Shown piece after piece: positions 35,081 to 46,916 of a stretch of DNA of 64,000 bases (the first letter of the stretch is position 1; each line of letters starts with the position of its first letter). The position numbers were made by a program, and so were the translations under genes. The notes below the pieces were generated by a model. That model was given only the letters and a program-made list of their open reading frames with translations, searched no databases and was not told the origin of the DNA. Source of the stretch: Candolleomyces eurysporus (lineage: Eukaryota > Basidiomycota > Agaricomycetes > Agaricales > Psathyrellaceae); NCBI GenBank assembly GCA_027579435.1, contig JANBPK010000851.1, forward strand, positions 89,090 through 153,089, read 5' to 3'.

Positions 35081-37471
35081 ATGCCTTCCTCTCATTTCCT
35101 CTACGCTCTTTACATACTGACAGCGCTTTTGGCGGCTGTTAAAGCAGCCAGTTTACCGAGCAAGATTTATGGCGTGAACCTTGGCTCATGGTACGTTCAT
35201 TTCCTCCATGAACGCTGCTCGGGGCTGTTCTCATCCATGTGACAGGCTTGTGCTGGAGCCCTGGATGCTGCCGCAAGGTGAGTTTCGCATGAATCGCTTT
35301 GCCTATCGACCGTCTCTGACAGCGTTGCTCGCGTCGCCAAGGATGGCTTGACATGGGCGGCCAGCAATGTGAAGATTGCTCAACTTGCATTGCTTCAGAG
35401 TTGTGCGTGTGGCAGCTGTCTTTGGTTTTGACACCTTCAACCCGTGCTTAATCCGTGCCCAGCGCTTTCGCCAAGGCGTACCCTAATACAGTCGATGCCA
35501 TATTCAACAAACACTGGTACTTTGACTTGGCTCTTGTTTACCGAGCCCGCCTAATATGTCTGCCCTAGGTCAACGTGGTTCGCCCAAACGGACCTCGACC
35601 AGCTCAAAGCTGCCGGCATCAACACTGTCCGAATCCCGGTATGCCTCACAGCTCCGTAACCCTGTGACTGCGTACAGGCTAACACATTGACGTGCAATCC
35701 AGTTGGGGTACTGGATTGTGGAACCTTTGGTTGACCGCACGTCCGAATATTACCCTAAAGGCGGGATACTCCAACTCGTTAGTCTCTATTTGTTTGCGCT
35801 CCCGAAAGCTTCCGCTAGACTTTGCTTTCTCAGAGACGTGGTTTGCAACAAATCCGAGATGCAGGTATTGCCGTAATATTGGATCATCATGCTCTCCCCG
35901 GCGTCCAGAGCCCTAACCAAATGTTCACGGGAAGGTATGTATTCAAGGATCACTGCATTCGGAAAATTCGGCTAACGACCTGTAGGTGCACTCGAGATGT
36001 CCAATTCTACGTGAGGCATCTCAAGGCTGAGAAGTTGAACCGAATTTCTAATGCCAATCGACGATAGACTCCATACAACTACCATCGCGCGCTGATTTGG
36101 TCAGGCGTAATGACCGCGCTCTCGCACCTCGATCCCGCTTTCAGAACTGTCGCATCTCTTCAGGCTGTGAACGAGCCCATCATGGATGCCAGCCGAACGC
36201 CCGGCTACGGCCAATGTGAGTTGTCATTCACTTTCATATCGCTTCTTGGTTCTGAATGAAAGGCTGCTGTCAGTCCAAAAGAATTTTGTCCAGGTTGTTC
36301 GGGCAGTTGAACTTGCTCTGGGGATACCTGTCAGCGGTGTAGCCCCGTTGTCCGTGCTTTCGTCCAGCAGAAATGTCACTGCGGCTTTGTCTGCGGCTTC
36401 CGGCTTGCCAAACCTCTTTGACTCTGAAATTCGCCAAGTGCTCCAGGATATGATTCCAGTTCTCACCAAAGTAGCGATGCAATTGACCTTAAATTTGAAC
36501 TTCGACCATCAAGGTTTAAAGGTGGATTTGGGGAGGAAGTCGCCCTTGATTACCAAGTAAGTATACACTTTCAGTTAGTCGTTTTCGATTCTGACGTGAT
36601 TTTTTCGACAAGCTTCATGGACGTGAACTGGCAGTATAATAATCCGTCTAATCCTGCTGACGCGAAGATTGGGCCTCAGACATACGATAACCATCTGTAC
36701 TACTCGTAAGTTCACCGCTTCACCCCTCATGCGACAACTTCCGCGACCTAACATGCGTTCACTAGATTTGGGGTAAGTTAACCAGAGTCTGCAGTCTTGA
36801 TCACATGCTGAGAAGATGGTGTGCCATACTAGGGAGTAGCTGACGCAAACGAGGAAGCATATATGACTCATGTTTGCAGTGAGTACCTGAAAACGATTCC
36901 GTGCGTTCGACTCATTCATCTCCGGTAGATCTGGATCGAATCGAGAAGGACGCCGCCCTCGGCAACACCCCACTCTGGTTTGGAGGTACGTCACACTCGT
37001 ATTTAGCAAACCTCATTCCCTATTGTCTGACCCACTCTACTCATTCAGAATGGGGTCTCTCGACACAGTTCGCGGCGAGCGACGCTTTCCTGGTCAAGTG
37101 GGCCGACGCCCAAAAGTATTCTTACAGCAAGGGAGCAGGGTGGATCGTAAGTCGCTCAGTCTTCGCTTCCTGGCCGAGATGGCGCTGAGGCGAATGTGTT
37201 CGGCTGCCAGTTTTGGAACTTCAAGATTGAGATATCGGACAAGGCGGGAAATACTGCGCGTCAATGGTATGTTTATTGTTTATTCATCATTCCTCCTTTT
37301 GACCGGGGTCTGATCAAAATCCCGTGCGGCAAAACGACGTGTTTAATTAATTGTGGCGCCGTTCGCGTCTCCTTCAGGTCGTACCTCGAGGGATTGAGGA
37401 AGGGGTACCTGACTCGGGATCCGTCAAAGCTCCACAACCCTGATGTTTGCGCCCCTTATATCACGCATTGA
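35081..37471 (+). CDS. GH5-type exo-beta-1,3-glucanase
   Basis: Seventeen exons, all phases consistent: 35081..35190, 35246..35277, 35342..35399, 35463..35516, 35569..35638, 35703..35777, 35834..35934, 35986..36010, 36068..36215, 36274..36556, 36613..36705, 36766..36772, 36833..36878, 36929..36985, 37049..37146, 37190..37266, 37378..37471; 475 aa. A signal peptide is followed by YGVNLGSWLVLEPWM, NTVRIPLGYW, AGIAVILDHHALPG and LQAVNEP (acid/base Glu about 211), then WFGEWGLSTQF (nucleophile Glu about 387) and FWNFKIE. These are hallmarks of GH5 glucan 1,3-beta-glucosidases that trim cell-wall glucan. The 7-nt exon 12 is notable. Confidence 0.9.
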
Positions 37472-39365
37472 AGCTCGACTGCTCTGCCCTGGGCTTTGCT
37501 AGACCAAGTATCTCTTTCTAGAGCTTCGATACCCTCTGCTAGTTGGCGAGGCCTTGAAGTTTTTTTTTTTTGGGTTTTACACCTGTTCTTTCATGTACCT
37601 AGACTACTACGCACGGCTCGCGGTCACACTCTTTTAGAAGCATTCCATCCTTCTTGCCTTGTCCTGTCGTTTACGTAGTGTTATCTAAACATATTTTTCA
37701 TATTGCAATGATGTCACATCACCGGTGCCCAGCAACCCGGTGAAGGTGGCGCTTTGGCTGACCCACCGGAAACGTCATGTTGACCCAATGTCTAATTGTT
37801 CTGGAAGGTAGCCGCCGGGAGATGTTAACCTCGACAGAATTGAGCCAGAGCTGAGCCTGGGTACAGGCCAGGGTAGATGTTATGATTCTCGAAGCTATAA
37901 CTGAAGAAGTAGCCTTCGTCACTGATAAATGAATTCCAGGCTGACCGTGCCACATTGGCATCATAGAATCATTGCAATGAGCGCTTTTTCAGGGTCTAGG
38001 CACTCGCTCGGTATGATGATCGGTGATTGACATGCCTATGTTTAAGAACTTCAGGGTGAAATCAGGCTCATAATTTATTTCATTATCGCTGCTGTAACGG
38101 TGCCATAAATCCCTTCCGATCGCGGTGTGTGTCCCTTCAGCAATCTCGGAAGTCCGCATGCCGCTCCCTTCGGGGCGCAAACCACAAGCAGTGTCAATGG
38201 ATGGGATAAAAGACTTGCCGCTCTCTTTGTTTTCTTCTCTCTTTCTCTACACAGTGATGCGGAGGCTTCCTTGGCACACCGACTCCCGAGTTAGCGAAAT
38301 GTCGATAAAAGTCAACTGGGATACCAAAAAGGATGGGTAGCCGAGGCTTGAGCCAATAACGGGTCCAGGCATCGATTGCCATGCGTCGTCAATAGAAACG
38401 CGCGCATCGAACTTGCTCCTCGAGTCTTCGAACGAATCCGACGTTCGTATCTTTCTTAAGATGAGATGGCCATGGTACTTCCCGAGAAAGTCAATTAGGC
38501 GTTATGCGTGTGTGCGCAGGGTTTGACGGCGACATCGCGAGACGGACGTCCTCTGAAGCTCGATGGTCCTAACGTCCGCCGATCGCATACCCGGGTATTT
38601 GAGCTGCCTGTTTGGCTGCTGAACTCGGAGACGAACAAGTTAACGCCAGTGCACTGGTCAAAACGCGTGCATAGTGTTGCCGCAGTCCCCAGTTATCATG
38701 TTGACTGAGGTCGGTGGTAAGAGAAGCACGGTAAAAATACAAGAACAGAGTCAAATAGTATCCTGATGATAATACTCGTAGGCGAAGATGTTGTAAGCCT
38801 CACCGACCCCGGAATGTTAATAGATATAGACATTTGCCGCTGTCCATTTTCACCTCGGAAAGACGTCTCAACACGGTGTTCTTCAGCCGAGTTAAATGTT
38901 TGGCTTTTTAGCGGCCATTAATTTATTTAGAGGCTGAAGTTGCTGAAAGATTCGTAGCAAGGGACATCGCTTTTGAAAACAGAGGATCTGATAAACATCG
39001 ACACATTGACATCCCCACATTTTCGGGATAAGGGCTGCCAGGAATTTTAGAGTAATTAGCTCGACCGAATACGTCTTAGACTATGTGTTCATAGCTCGGC
39101 AATGATAGATATGTGTTCCTCGGTGTTTGTGGACTCGAACTGCGAAAGGAAGCTAAGGAAGGGGCTGATGTAATCGCAATGAATGCAAAAAAGGAACAAG
39201 AGCGAACCGCATCAGGAGCAGATTGACAGCCTTTCCAACTGTCTCGCAGGCAAGCAATCTGCAAGCGGTCTTGTAATATGGCAACCTTGAATTTGACTTC
39301 TGCAATTTCATATATCCTCCCTTCTCCCTGACGGCGTTCCTCCTCCGCCCATCCTTCCCCTCCCC
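37472..39365. other. intergenic, no gene supported
   Basis: About 1.9 kb between the glucanase and the F-box gene. Short ORFs on both strands show no motif. Nothing recognisable as a transposon or RNA gene. Confidence 0.45.
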
Positions 39366-41038
39366 ATGCCCAATCTCCCCCACAACATCTGGGCCCATGT
39401 CGCCCAATATCTCCCTGCCCTCTTTCTGCGCGACCTCATCACCGTCAACCGGAGCTTCTTCGAGATTGCAATGGACTGTCGATACAGACAGCTCATTTTG
39501 GCCTACATGGACAGCAGGATGGTAAAAAATCTCGTCCGCTTGAGGTTCGTCAGAATGATTCTCTTCTTCCACCGAGCTCCCCATTCTGAAGTCGTTGCAG
39601 GGATCCTGCCGTTGCCAAACGGGTTCAGATCCTCCATATCTACCCAGGATTCCTCCCCCAATCCAGCACCGCATACTTGCTGTTTGACCAGCCAAAACCA
39701 GAATGCACGGTTAGCAAACGATCCTTCCGTACCCTCCTCTCCGACATCGCCAACGCTCTCCTCGAACAACGCGCTTTTGCTTCACGGCACCCCAAGTACC
39801 GCATGATGCAGTCGCTTCGAAAACAAGAAAACGTTGTTCAGATCGTTTCGGATATTCTGGCTGGCCTCCCAAATGTGACTGATTACTATGTGACTTGGTA
39901 TGGCCTACCTGCGATCACATCTTCATCAGCGCCCTTCGTAGCTTCCGCACTGCGACCAAATCTCCGGAAACTATCATTAAACCTATCCTTGGAGAACGTG
40001 CAGTCCATATTGTCATCTGACACCCAAACAACCAGGCTCGAAGAACTTCACCTGTGCATTCACTCTGAAACGGTTTACGATGACCAAGAAAGGGCATATG
40101 TCCTCCAACACTACCTCGCACCCGCAATCAGCCGATTCCGGTCCACGTTGAAGACCTTGGTCGTCTCATCATGGGAGCCAACCGATCTTTCGCCTCTATT
40201 CGCCAACATAGAGCGTATCCCTGTCCTCGATGACTTGAGCATCAACATTCCAGTCGAGCCATGTCATCTTGGGGATCCGGCCGGTGTCAACGGATTCCTC
40301 AGGAAACATCAATCAACACTGCGATGCCTTCGACTGCGTGCAACGCAGTACGGCGGTAGAGGGGTCGCACCGGACCTATACTCTTTACACGAATGGATTA
40401 GTGAAGCCACCGACAACCTCGACTTACCCGAGCTTCGCGTCCTTGACATCACATCCAATCTATTCCTAGCCGACACTTCTCTCCTATGCCTTAGACGCTT
40501 CTCCCGCACCCTAACTTCGCTGACGATGACTGGCGTTCACCGGTCGTACGAGCACGTCGTTGAGGCGCTTGACAACATCCTCAAGCCCTCAGGTTTCTCG
40601 GATTCTCCCGCCGCCAAGGAGGACTCGAAACTGAGTAAGCTGCGGATAGGACCGGTTTCGCTATCGCCGCAACTCGTAGACCTCATCGCGTCGAGGATCC
40701 CCCAGTTGCATAGACTGGAACTTCTCGTCCGCAACATCCTCCCGGGAGCCACGGATGCATCGTCAGGTCCCGTAGCCCTCAATAGCAGACCGCCCAAAAG
40801 TAGGCAGATTGTACGTCAATTTGTTGTCTATCTTTGCGGATGTGATTGGATGCTTACTTTTCCTTGTTTTGATCATAGGAGGAGTTCTTCATGGAGATGG
40901 AGACGCGGCGATATCCGGATTGGCGGTTGGAGCATCTGTCAATCGTCACTGACATACTACCGGAGCGTAATCATTATGAGAGCCTCCTCGAACAAACCNT
41001 TTTTTGAGTGTATACCAACATTACAGTCATACACATAG
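39366..41038 (+). CDS. F-box protein with leucine-rich-repeat-like region
   Basis: Model: join(39366..39544, 39601..40810, 40879..41038), 515 aa if the n at 40999 is dropped (with n retained the frame stops at 41007). Residues 1-40 (LPHNIWAHVAQYLPALFLRDL.. then VNRSFFEIAMDCRYRQ) match the F-box pattern that recruits SCF ubiquitin ligase through Skp1. The rest contains repeated Leu-spaced strands (LRKLSLNLSL, LEELHLCIHS, LRCLRLRATQ, LRVLDITSN, LTSLTMTG, LHRLELLVRN), a degenerate LRR-like solenoid expected to bind substrate. Such genes are greatly expanded in Agaricomycetes. Substrate unknown. Confidence 0.8.
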
Positions 41039-41547
41039 CCTCCCAGCTGGCCTGGGTGACGCTTGCTCTTTCTTGACACATCCATACATTTCGGTCACTT
41101 GAACATCATCCAGTTTCCTCATTCGCACTTTTGGTCCGACTGTCCGCTGTGATTAAAACACGATGGGATATTTGCGTCCCTTGTTGCTTGTTGGATCATC
41201 TACTTATCTTGCATGTCATACTTACACTATTAATAGGGCGAGCCGTTAAGGGTCGCAATACAGTTAATCGCGCCTTGTGCCAAAGACTTCTTCCGGGTTC
41301 GAGATCTGGAACCTGCGGCCTCTGTAGACCTCATTGATATTCAAAGTCACCATACCGGACGGAGATGAAAAGTGCGCATCTTGAAGTAACTGTTCGATTG
41401 GGATTCGCATTGTGCCGTCCTTGTCGAGTCTAGACCTGCCGTTTACGTCCGCGAAACAGGACGGAGGTTTGTACGCCTTCTCGTCGGCTCTGTTTAAACG
41501 ATCTTGGTTTCAGCTATGGCACCACATTGTCGAGACGCATAGTCACT

Positions 41548-42783
41548 CTACCTGGACTCGGACGGAGATTTGGGGTTTCCGCTCTGCGGCTCCATCGTCT
41601 TGAGTTTGTCCGCAGCGATCGCCAGCATCCCAAGGAACGCAGTCGACTTTTGCAGCTCTTTCGGAACAGAATCAAAAAACTCTTGAAACGGAGAGCTCAT
41701 CCTGGCCCCGGGCTTTGTTGCAACCTTAGACTGCGCCGCCTTCAGTGTACCAGCCACAGCCGAGCGAGGGGCAGGCTTAACCAATGCTGGAGGCGATTGT
41801 CCAATCGTTTCCTGTTTGATGGACAGTGTTTTCGGCTCCAGAAACGAGACCTTCATCCGCTCAACGCTGCGCCGTTTTTTGAGGAGGTGAGGTAACGCCT
41901 TGCGTTCAAGTTCTCTTCCTCCCGCTCCCGCACTCGCCTTCCCGATTCCGTCTGAAACACGATCCTCCTGCAGAACACGCACGGAAGCGACGCAGGTTTC
42001 CTGCCTCACCTCAAGGCGGTTCTCCGCAGACTTCCCGTTCCGCTGGACGTCACTTGGCGGAAGGGCAGGTATCTGCTCCCGCAACTCCGCATGGATGTTC
42101 AGTATCGAAGAGTCCGAGTTGACCGCAGTCAAGTCGCTCGACACATTGCCACTGGTGCTAGTACTCGTCGAGGAGTCGAAACTTCTGCTGCCTTCTTCCC
42201 CAGCACGGCATAGATCGTTCTCTTGAAAAAAAAAGGCTGAGTATATGCGCTTGAAAATAGAGAGGACTTACCATCTAACGTATACTCCGCGATAGGCATC
42301 AAGAACTCTTCGGATACGCATCGTTCTATCCAATCCATGTGTCGGACCTAGGGATCTGTTTGTTCTCAATTTTCCTACTGAATACAATGTACTTACGATT
42401 ATCCGCCTCGAAAGCAGCCTTGAGAGAAAAAATGGGTAAGCAACCAGACTATATGCGCACATCATTCAAACCAGATAGCAGGGGTCAGACTCACTCGCTC
42501 AATTCAGGATCACCTCCTCCCGCACAAAACATGAACGCCGCTTCGAAGAATTCCGACGGGGTTTGAACGATTTTCCCTCCATTTTTTTTCTGGGAACGAT
42601 GCATTTAAATTCAGGGAGGTAAGTCAGCTGTATTCGGCTAGATGAACGAGACTGTACATACTCCACAGAGCCCGTATCCTGACTGGGACCGGCTTGGTGA
42701 AGAACGCTGGGTGGCGTGAGCTTCATCGTTGCGCCTATTCCACGGCGCAAGGGAGAGGACGCACCGAGGTCAGAGAATAACAT
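41548..42783 (-). CDS. hypothetical protein with conserved-looking N-terminal domain
   Basis: Last exon 41548..42221; earlier exons around 42295-42350, 42395-42420, 42495-42580 and a first exon starting at 42783 or 42726. Readable pieces in order: MKLTPPSVLHQAGP, GGKIVQTPSEFFEAAFMFC, GGGDPELSELLSRR, MDWIERCVSEEFLMPIAEYTLD, then a Ser/Thr-rich then Lys-rich low-complexity tail ending SPSESR. The junction between the first two exons has a phase problem at an A8 run, possibly a homopolymer miscount. Unknown function; the basic tail would fit a nuclear protein (inference only). Confidence 0.5.
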
Positions 42784-43050
42784 AGCATATGCAGCCCCGG
42801 CGATTCAAAGCAGGGAGAGAAGAAGGATGAAATCACTAATCATTGGCAGTAGTAAATTCGAAGCCCAACGACAAGCGCCTAATTCGCGTGATAGGGGGTC
42901 CACGCCACAAGGTTTGGTGCAGAGTCAACGGCAGGATGCCGGTGACTCGGCTAGCTCCGATCTGTGGCACAATTTGTCTCACAATGAAAACAAGACTTGC
43001 ATCTCTGCTTTACTTCAAGTTTCTACCTCGACGTCGCTTTTGACTGAAGA

Positions 43051-44138
43051 ATGGATATTGGACTTCCCGGACTGCAAAGCCGTAATGTGGAGGTGTTTGA
43101 TTCCGCTAAATTTGTGGTCGCTGGTATGCATCTGTTCTCTCACTTCATTCGCGGCGTTGACATCGCAATCAGGATTCTGGCAGTACGGGAATCTCCAGTG
43201 GGACGAGTTTTACAAATACATAGCTACATTCATCGTGACTACAACACCATGGATGGTTTTCCACTATGACATGTCCCAGCATCAGCACGGTGAACCATGC
43301 CCACCTGAAGCTCAGGTCGTCCAACCCGGACAATACATATTGCTCTCCGACAGTAAGTAGGAATGGCTCTTCATAGCGCCAGAGATCCTGATCTATTGAC
43401 TAGCTGGTGGGCCTATTCGTTTTGGGCTCGAGCCGCCCCGCCCCCGCGCTCTCCTTCCGACCCTTTCCAATCCCTTTCCTCGCGTGAGCAAATGCCCGAG
43501 CCGTCTTTGCTAGAGCGTTCGTTGCCTGACATTATTTCTTCTCGCACAGGATAATTTTCCTCGCTACTTCTCCCGTGCTTGTGCCCGAGATGGCAAATGT
43601 CTCATCACAGGCATGAAGACGCAGACATACAGTCGTCTTCGTGTTGCCCATATTTTTCCACGGGCTTATGAGAGCGAAGTAAGTTCTTGGATATCTCACA
43701 TATCAATCCAGCCGATATTCAACCCCCTGAAGTGGGTAAAAACAGGTTATCCGAGCAGGATTACCGATAAGGCAGGCGAAGCGTCTATGGGTGGCCGGAC
43801 AAAAATCGACTCGGTGCAGAACCTGATCACCTTGCGAAGCGACCTATGCGATGCATGGGAGAATTACGAATTTGGGGTAGATCCGAACGTGGGTTCTATT
43901 CGAACACAGTGGTATCCAATACTTCTCAGTACTCACTTTGGTGCAGAACAACTACCGCATTACTGCGTTTACGAACGGCAACGAGGATATCGATGGTTTG
44001 CATCTTCAACTGGATCATATTAAAGATCTCACACTCCGCCCTCTTGACGAGCTGTTCACCGATCATTTTACGCAATGCCTCTCCAAGCATATGAATGGCA
44101 CAGGAGAACCTGCATGGACGTCCGAAGGCCGGAGATGA
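43051..44138 (+). CDS. HNH-endonuclease-domain protein, copy 1
   Basis: Model: join(43051..43123, 43173..43352, 43404..43483, 43550..43678, 43733..43888, 43947..44138), 269 aa. The N-terminal half (RNVEVFDSAKFVVAG, FWQYGNLQWDEFYKY) is followed by a Pro/Arg linker. The nuclease-like core is RACARDGKCLITG, RLRVAHIFPRAYE, KIDSVQNLITLRSDL, CDAWENYEFGVDPN, then NNYRITAFTNGNEDIDGLHL. CLITG..AHI..SVQN is the signature of fungal HNH_2-type proteins common in mushroom genomes. Role unproven (DNA cleavage, perhaps defence or genome conflict). The C-terminus stops early compared with copy 2. Confidence 0.8.
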
Positions 44139-46916
44139 TTACAATCTGTCGAACCACCAAGTGAAGGAAGGTGGGGAAGGGGGGATTCGAAATTGTGTTT
44201 GGTCCTCAGGTCTCGCAGCAAGTGTTTCTGACAATTATGCGTCCATGTATCTAGTCGCTTTATATTGAGATGGACTTTCTCGATTTCGACGGTATGGAAT
44301 GAACCTGGGCAGTAGCGTTCAGGAACCTTCGTGACAATTCACCCGGCCAACCAAATGCCCAACCTTAACAGGGCTGTCAGCGCCCGGACACTCGTGCACC
44401 CTCTCAAATTGAGGTACCGTACATTCGGCGGGGCCCTAACATAGGGTCCCGATCAGACCTTCTGGGACAGTCCGAAGGTCCGCGGACCGTCGTATGGCCG
44501 GACATATGGAATCACAGGCCTTTTGCAAACGTATGCTACAAGACGCTTGAGGGTGCCGGCTGAGCTTTGTGCATGCAACACAAGCGAACTGCTTGCCGCC
44601 AGATCAACGCTGGTGGACCCATAGGGGCAAACACCTCAGGGACAAGTTTTTTACACTGTAAAGCGACCATTAGGCCCTATTTACCGGCTGGTGTAAATGG
44701 CCTAAGAGGTCCATATCAGAGTCAGGAAGCTCGTTGAATTTAGCCAAATTTGGGCACTTCCCCGAGAACATAAAATGGGGAACGGAACCTTTAACAGTAT
44801 GGAGTACAGGGTGTAAATGTGAAGAAAGCTTAAGAAAGGTTGATTACAGTGTAAACGACGGGAGTCGACTGTAAACGCACGGCCTAAGGATGAAAACCCT
44901 TGTCAAAGAGGGCCTTTAACAATGCCTTTCTCCTCTCTTTTGCAGAGACTCCGCAAACTTGGAAATATATGAAGCGCACCTTTCCGTTCTCGAACGGATC
45001 CCCTCCATCATTCATGCAGCTCGAGGGTCGAAACCGAACTGGTCCCAACTTTGTTCGCATTGTTCACAAGAGGGGAGGCATTTCCGGGACACAATTAGTG
45101 AGGGTCAAGCTGAACCGTTCAAAACTGCTTCGAGAGAATAGTAAAAGGCTACGGTAACTGTGCTAAATTGGCGGCCTAAACGTTCGAAATTGGGGGTGGC
45201 GGGAGGTGGCGGTGACCTACCGCCATCAATCGAGCGCCCGACTCGTTGGCCTTTCCATTTTGGGGATCGCCGTCCGGAAAACAAATTGGCTGGCGCTGGG
45301 GTCTAGTCTGGTCAATGTAGGGGTGACACAATAGAACCTGTTTACGGTTGACCTACCGTAAATCTCACGGACCTTACGTAATTACAGTTACTCCAGCATA
45401 TGGGCTGGACTAATTTGGAGTTGGGTGGAGCGTTTACTCCCAGTGAGAACCCCACCTGGACCCATGATGACCAGCCGTGGTCCATCGTGCGTTTTTCGGT
45501 TTTGTAAAAACGCACGATCGAACAAGGTGGGTCCTCGTCAGTCACGATCATGGGACACTCAATCGTGACCTATCGTTGCTCATCTGGCTTCATCGTGCTA
45601 AATATACCGAGCACGATGGGCCACGATACAGTCTCTGTTTTATTTGTTCAAATATATCGCTCGGTATCCAGGTCCTCATTTGTGCTCCATCGTGACCTGT
45701 AGGAATAGGTATCGCATCTGGATTTTCATTGTAATAATATGGTACACATGTTTAAGACTACGTTCGATTCATTCCTTCTGCTGCGTCCAGTCTGTTCCCC
45801 AGACCACATTCTAGCAATTGATATAGTACAAGCAGGGCGGCAAGAAAGCGAAGTGAGATTGCATAGAAGCTGGGAGTAAAAGTGGCACTCACAGTTACGA
45901 TTTGCTACGACAGAAAGGATTTGATTCAGACAGCCTAAGAGGAGAGCTGTCAGTCAGAGCATCAACACGACGTCAAATCACTCTCAAAGCAGAAGCAAAA
46001 AAGGCACGAGAAAAGCACATACTGAAAAACGGATTCAGGCTTGGTTCGAGGCTGCCACAGCTTTAAGCGTTGTTCTCACTGGGGTTTACTCTCAAAGGTA
46101 CCCNTTTTTTTGACGGGTAGAAGGGGCCTAAGAGGCCTTCACGTGACACCAAAATGTTGTGGGAGCAAACAAGGACAAGCGCGTCATCCGGCCATTTCTG
46201 TCAACTTCAGCAAACTTCTTTACCAAGTCTCCGCATCTGACGCCAACCTTCCTGGTACTCTCATCTCATTTGAACCGCTATCTTTTGTCCCTGAGAGGTG
46301 ATGACTAGGGCCAATGCTACTGGCAGCGGTAAATCATCTTGACTGGCCTGTCGTTGCATCTGTTGGCAAGCAAGGACCTGAGCTCGCTTGCGTTGCATAC
46401 ACAAAGCTCAGCTGGCACCCTCAGGCTAACCACTTCTCATATCATATGTTGAGACCGTCCCGGAGTGTCATTGTGCTATGAGAATACTGGCTTGTCATCA
46501 CACGCCGATTGCCGAGTGAAGGCAGCAGTTATGGAGGAAACCGGGCCATCCACAAGAGTGTCTGCAAGACAGGAGACTTCCCTGACGGATTCATGGCTGT
46601 GTAGGACGCTCGAAACCTCGTCTTCGTCCATTCCGAACATGCAGGGCTCTCTAGAGAACGTGTTTCGTTCTGCATTTGGCCAACATCTGGCAAGGAGCAC
46701 AAGGCGGCTCCATTAGAGCTGTGTACCGATTTCGATGCTGTCTTCGCCTACACCAGCGAAGTTTTTGGAGCGTCTATGTTCGTTACAGTACTCGGGCCAG
46801 GGCGGTTTTGAATTTGTCAGGGTATGTCAGCCGCAGAAAAATCCGACTGCCTCTCCTTTAATTCGATTCACGCCTTCTTGTCTTGACGCTCCCTCCTGCG
46901 TAAATTCCCTCGAAAG
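44139..46916. other. spacer between HNH copies, with hairpins
   Basis: No gene supported. It contains a hairpin at 44671-44704 (TAGGCC..TTTAC paired with GTAAATGGCCTA), recurring GTGTAAA/TGTAAAC words at 44640-44890, and the hairpin cluster at 45484-45618. An n next to a T run lies at 46104. The repeats suggest a non-autonomous mobile element or its relics. Confidence 0.4.
45484..45618. repeat. cluster of three hairpins sharing the ATCGTG/CACGAT stem
   Basis: Hairpin 1: 45484-45496 (ATCGTGCGTTTTT) pairs perfectly with 45506-45518 over 13 bp, loop 9 nt. Hairpin 2: 45541-45548 (GTCACGAT) with 45562-45569, 8 bp, loop 13 nt. Hairpin 3: 45591-45599 (CATCGTGCT) with 45610-45618, 9 bp, loop 10 nt. 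All stems contain ATCGTG. An outer CCACCT/AGGTGG pair (about 45452 and 45524) brackets hairpin 1. Confidence 0.75.
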
